Assembly (NCBI GenBank): GCA_023416175.1
Contig: JAEZIE010000155.1
Coordinates: forward strand, 1 to 6,324
Direction of reading: 5' to 3'
Length of the DNA stretch: 6,324 nt
Source of the DNA: Bacillota bacterium
GTDB lineage: Bacteria; Bacillota; Clostridia; Christensenellales; CAG-138
How positions within the stretch are numbered: the stretch's first letter is position 1; each line of letters starts with the position of its first letter. Positions 4,791 to 6,324 of the stretch are shown here, one piece after another. The notes under the pieces were generated by a model. That model made no database searches and had not been told where the DNA came from. It saw only the letters and a program-made list of their open reading frames with translations. A program made the translations under genes and the position numbers.

Positions 4791-5768
4791 TTATTTCTGT
4801 AAGCCGCTGGAATAGTAGATGTTGCCCGCGTCGTCGATAAACACCGCTTCCATTTCGGGGATGGACTCGACAAGCGCCATACCTTTTTCCAAACCCATTA
4901 CAAAGCAGGCGGTGTCGTACGCATCCGCCGTCAGGGAATCCTTGGTCAGTATGGTAACGGAGGCAAGGCCGTTTTGAACGGGCCAGCCCGTTTTCGGATC
5001 TAAAATATGATGATAGCGCACGCCGTCCCGTGTGAACCCGCGCTCATAGACGCCGCTGGTGACTACGGCGCCGTCCGTCGTGGGCAGGGTAATCAGCGGC
5101 TGGCCCGTAGGCTCCTTGGGGTCCTGAATGCCGACGTTCCAAGGGTTGCCATCCGGCCGGGTGCCGATGACGATGACATTGCCGCCAAAGTTTAAGATAC
5201 CGCGCTTCACGCCGCGGGAACGGCAGTATTCCGCGATCTCGTCGGTAACATAGCCTTTTGCGATGGAGCCAAGGTCAATCTTCATGCCCGCTGGCAAGGT
5301 GACGGTGTTTCCATTGAGACTGACCTTTTTATAGTCCGTCAGCTTTGCGGCTTCTGAGAGCTTCTGCGCATCCGGAAGGGAGGGTGTCTCGCTCTTGAAG
5401 TCCCACAGCGCCACGGAAGGTCCCACGGTGATATCAAACGCACCGCCGCAGGCAACGCTGGTCTTGGCGGAGGCTTCGAGTACCTCGCGCGTATAGTTGC
5501 TCACCTCAACGGGCGCTCCGTTTGCGTGGTTGATATTCCAGACGTCGCTGCCCTCAATGGTTTTGGAGAGCAGATTTTCATACTCTTGGACTTTATTCAG
5601 TGCATCGTCTACGACTTCCTGCTTTACGCCATAGGCCGTGATGCTGATAACGGTATCCAGATAAAATCCAACGGCAGATACCTTTTCATTGGGCGATGGG
5701 CCGCAGCCGGAAAGCAGCAGCACAGGCAGCAGCAGAATGACAAACGCGCGGGAAAACAGTTTCTTCAT
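4791..5768 (-). CDS. apbE: ApbE family FAD:protein FMN transferase, lipoprotein
   Basis: ApbE attaches FMN from FAD to a threonine of target flavoproteins such as RnfG/D or NqrB/C subunits, outside the cytoplasmic membrane, and needs Mg2+. The 325-residue product starts with a lipoprotein signal peptide: 'MKKLFSRAF', a hydrophobic core, and the lipobox Leu19-Ser20-Gly21-Cys22, so Cys22 would be lipidated. Family landmarks in order: 'YLDTVISITAYG' (36-47), 'GGAFDITVGP' (108-117), 'KIDLGSIAKGYVTDEI' (163-178), 'ILNFGGNVIVIG' (191-202), 'HHILDPKTGWP' (253-263), and Asp282-x3-Thr286 in 'LTADAYDTACFVMG', the metal-binding pair. Length and order are those of a complete ApbE. An in-frame ATG 36 nt upstream (5804) has no ribosome site and would spoil the signal peptide. 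The start at 5768 has GAGG 5 nt upstream. No flavoprotein target gene lies in the window. Likely first gene of an operon with the methyltransferase. Confidence 0.95.
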   Translation of the reverse strand: MKKLFSRAFVILLLPVLLLSGCGPSPNEKVSAVGFYLDTVISITAYGVKQEVVDDALNKVQEYENLLSKTIEGSDVWNINHANGAPVEVSNYTREVLEASAKTSVACGGAFDITVGPSVALWDFKSETPSLPDAQKLSEAAKLTDYKKVSLNGNTVTLPAGMKIDLGSIAKGYVTDEIAEYCRSRGVKRGILNFGGNVIVIGTRPDGNPWNVGIQDPKEPTGQPLITLPTTDGAVVTSGVYERGFTRDGVRYHHILDPKTGWPVQNGLASVTILTKDSLTADAYDTACFVMGLEKGMALVESIPEMEAVFIDDAGNIYYSSGLQK

Positions 5769-5790
5769 ATGAACCTCGGTAAAACTTATT

Positions 5791-5818
5791 ATCGCCGACC
5801 CCATAGGGAACAGGCGAT
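5791..5818. other. Stem-loop in the apbE leader
   Basis: ATCGCC (5791-5796) pairs with GGCGAT (5813-5818), enclosing a smaller CCC (5800-5802)/GGG (5806-5808) stem. On the minus-strand transcript it ends about 13 nt before the GAGG ribosome site and is not followed by a clear T tract. It may protect the 5' end or affect initiation; no known regulator is recognised. Confidence 0.4.
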
Positions 5819-5855
5819 GATTTTCTAATCCATGGCACTAGGCGCGCCACGTTTT

Positions 5856-5884
5856 ATCATAACACAGTTTGTCCCCAATGAGCA
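5856..5884 (-). promoter_or_regulatory. Probable extended -10 promoter of apbE
   Basis: TATGAT (5861-5856) is preceded by TG one base away (5864-5863), making an extended -10. TGCTCA (5884-5879), 17 nt further upstream, is a weak -35 (3 of 6 matches). It lies after the CheX-side terminator and would give an apbE leader of about 80 nt. The rest of 5885-5995 shows only AT-rich sequence and a small GCTCC/GGAGC inverted repeat (5983-5995). Confidence 0.45.
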
Positions 5885-5995
5885 CATATGAATTGAAATT
5901 AATTTAACAAGCAAAAGGAGCTGTCGCGGCGTGCATACAGTGAATATTGATTCATTGCACTTAGCGCGGCAGCGGGTTCGGTGCTCCAAAGGAGC

Positions 5996-6022
5996 AAAAA
6001 AGGGCGCCAGTGACGCCCTTTT
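5996..6022 (-). terminator. Intrinsic terminator after the CheX-family gene
   Basis: GGGCG (6006-6002 side) and CGCCC form a stem with a 7-nt loop, flanked by AAAA upstream and six T residues (6001-5996) downstream on the minus strand, so the A-T pairs extend the stem to about 9 bp. On the plus strand the same hairpin is followed by TTTT, so it may work in both directions. It separates the CheX-side transcript from apbE. Confidence 0.85.
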
Positions 6023-6056
6023 AGAACCCTGGGGTCTCTCCGCAGGAGAAACATCC

Positions 6057-6087
6057 TTGCAATATACATGGAACATGTATATTGCAA
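6057..6087. repeat. Perfect 14-bp inverted repeat with a 3-nt loop
   Basis: TTGCAATATACATG (6057-6070) and CATGTATATTGCAA (6074-6087) are exact reverse complements around GAA. It lies 29 nt after the stop of the CheX-family gene. No T tract follows on either strand, so it is not a standard terminator. A second small hairpin, TCTCC/GGAGA (6037-6049), stands between it and the terminator. Possible roles are an RNA-stabilising 3' hairpin or an operator. Confidence 0.8.
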
Positions 6088-6115
6088 CAGCCGCCTTTCA
6101 AAAAGTCTCCAGCGC

Positions 6116-6324
6116 TTATTGTGGGGGGTTGAGCATGATGTCCAGGCAGATATTGCCCATGGAAGTCACAATACAGGAAACGGTATCCAGGGAATAACGG
6201 CCTTTGTCCACTTCGCCTGTGATCAGCTTGGGCGGGAGGATATCGCATGAGAGGTTTTCATCGGTCAGCAGCGTCATGACATTTCCGCTGATGATGTTGG
6301 CGATTTCGCTGATGGCGGAGGTCA
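6116..6324 (-). CDS. cheX: CheX/CheC-family chemotaxis phosphatase, C-terminal part
   Basis: The last 68 complete codons of a gene that enters from the right edge. The visible part begins with 'TSAISEIANIISGNVMTLL', matching the E-x2-N catalytic signature of CheC/CheX/FliY phosphatases (Glu and Asn of 'EIAN'), with the conserved 'SGN' after it. 'LPPKLITGE' and the final strand 'GNICLDIMLN' follow, as in CheX C-termini. These cytoplasmic proteins dephosphorylate CheY-P and so reset the flagellar motor signal. CheX proteins are about 150 residues, so roughly the first half is missing. CheX versus a diverged CheC-like protein cannot be settled from this fragment; the single visible E-x2-N motif and the end shortly afterwards favour CheX. 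It is followed by structured sequence and an intrinsic terminator, so it ends its transcript. Confidence 0.8.
   Translation of the reverse strand, partial: TSAISEIANIISGNVMTLLTDENLSCDILPPKLITGEVDKGRYSLDTVSCIVTSMGNICLDIMLNPPQ

Noticed and set aside
5769..5804. Longer N-terminus of ApbE beginning at ATG 5804
   Set aside because: It adds 12 residues before the signal peptide, has no ribosome site, and overlaps the leader hairpin. ATG 5768 has GAGG at 5 nt and begins a textbook lipoprotein signal.

Overview
The window reads as chromosomal DNA from a motile (or chemotaxis-gene-bearing) Firmicute, most likely a Clostridia-type anaerobe. The reasons are strong AAGGAGG-like ribosome sites, consensus sigma-A type promoters, intrinsic terminators with T tracts, a CheX-type chemotaxis phosphatase, a lipoprotein ApbE and a stand-alone mini PspC protein. 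Base composition is moderate (about half G+C by eye). No RNA gene, CRISPR array, transposase or phage gene is visible. Every supported gene lies on the minus strand, so the biological order runs from high to low coordinates.

Layout in order of transcription. (1) 6324-6116: the C-terminal part of a CheX/CheC-family protein, followed by a structured 3' region with a perfect 14-bp inverted repeat (6057-6087) and an intrinsic terminator (5996-6022). (2) 5768-4791 and 4773-4159: an ApbE flavin transferase lipoprotein and a class I SAM methyltransferase, 17 nt apart and probably one operon. A likely promoter lies near 5856-5884, and a hairpin terminator at 4144-4168 contains the methyltransferase stop codon. 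(3) 3973-1022 and 1009-830: a 983-residue protein with an N-terminal GT4 glycosyltransferase and a C-terminal class-C beta-lactamase/serine-hydrolase unit, followed 12 nt later by a 59-residue PspC-domain membrane protein. The pair suggests an envelope-related operon. (4) 782-1: a promoter region and long leader in front of a CNNM/HlyC-CorC family membrane transporter that starts with GTG at 449 and runs off the window.

The most interesting part is the transporter leader (about 748-450). It has a near-perfect promoter and a second extended -10 element, both embedded in inverted repeats. It then has a 16-codon open reading frame with its own well-spaced ribosome site, and its stop codon abuts an intrinsic terminator. 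The encoded peptide begins Met-Glu-Asp-Ser-Pro-Asp-Pro, which recalls the acidic/proline N-terminus of MgtL, the Mg2+-responsive leader peptide of enterobacterial mgtA. Because the downstream gene belongs to a family that includes Mg2+ transporters/exporters, a translation-coupled, metal-responsive attenuator is a concrete and testable hypothesis. It is inference, not something the sequence proves.

The second notable point is the GT4-serine hydrolase fusion: two cytoplasmic-looking enzymes in one uninterrupted frame, with an internal Shine-Dalgarno-like sequence and ATG at the domain junction.
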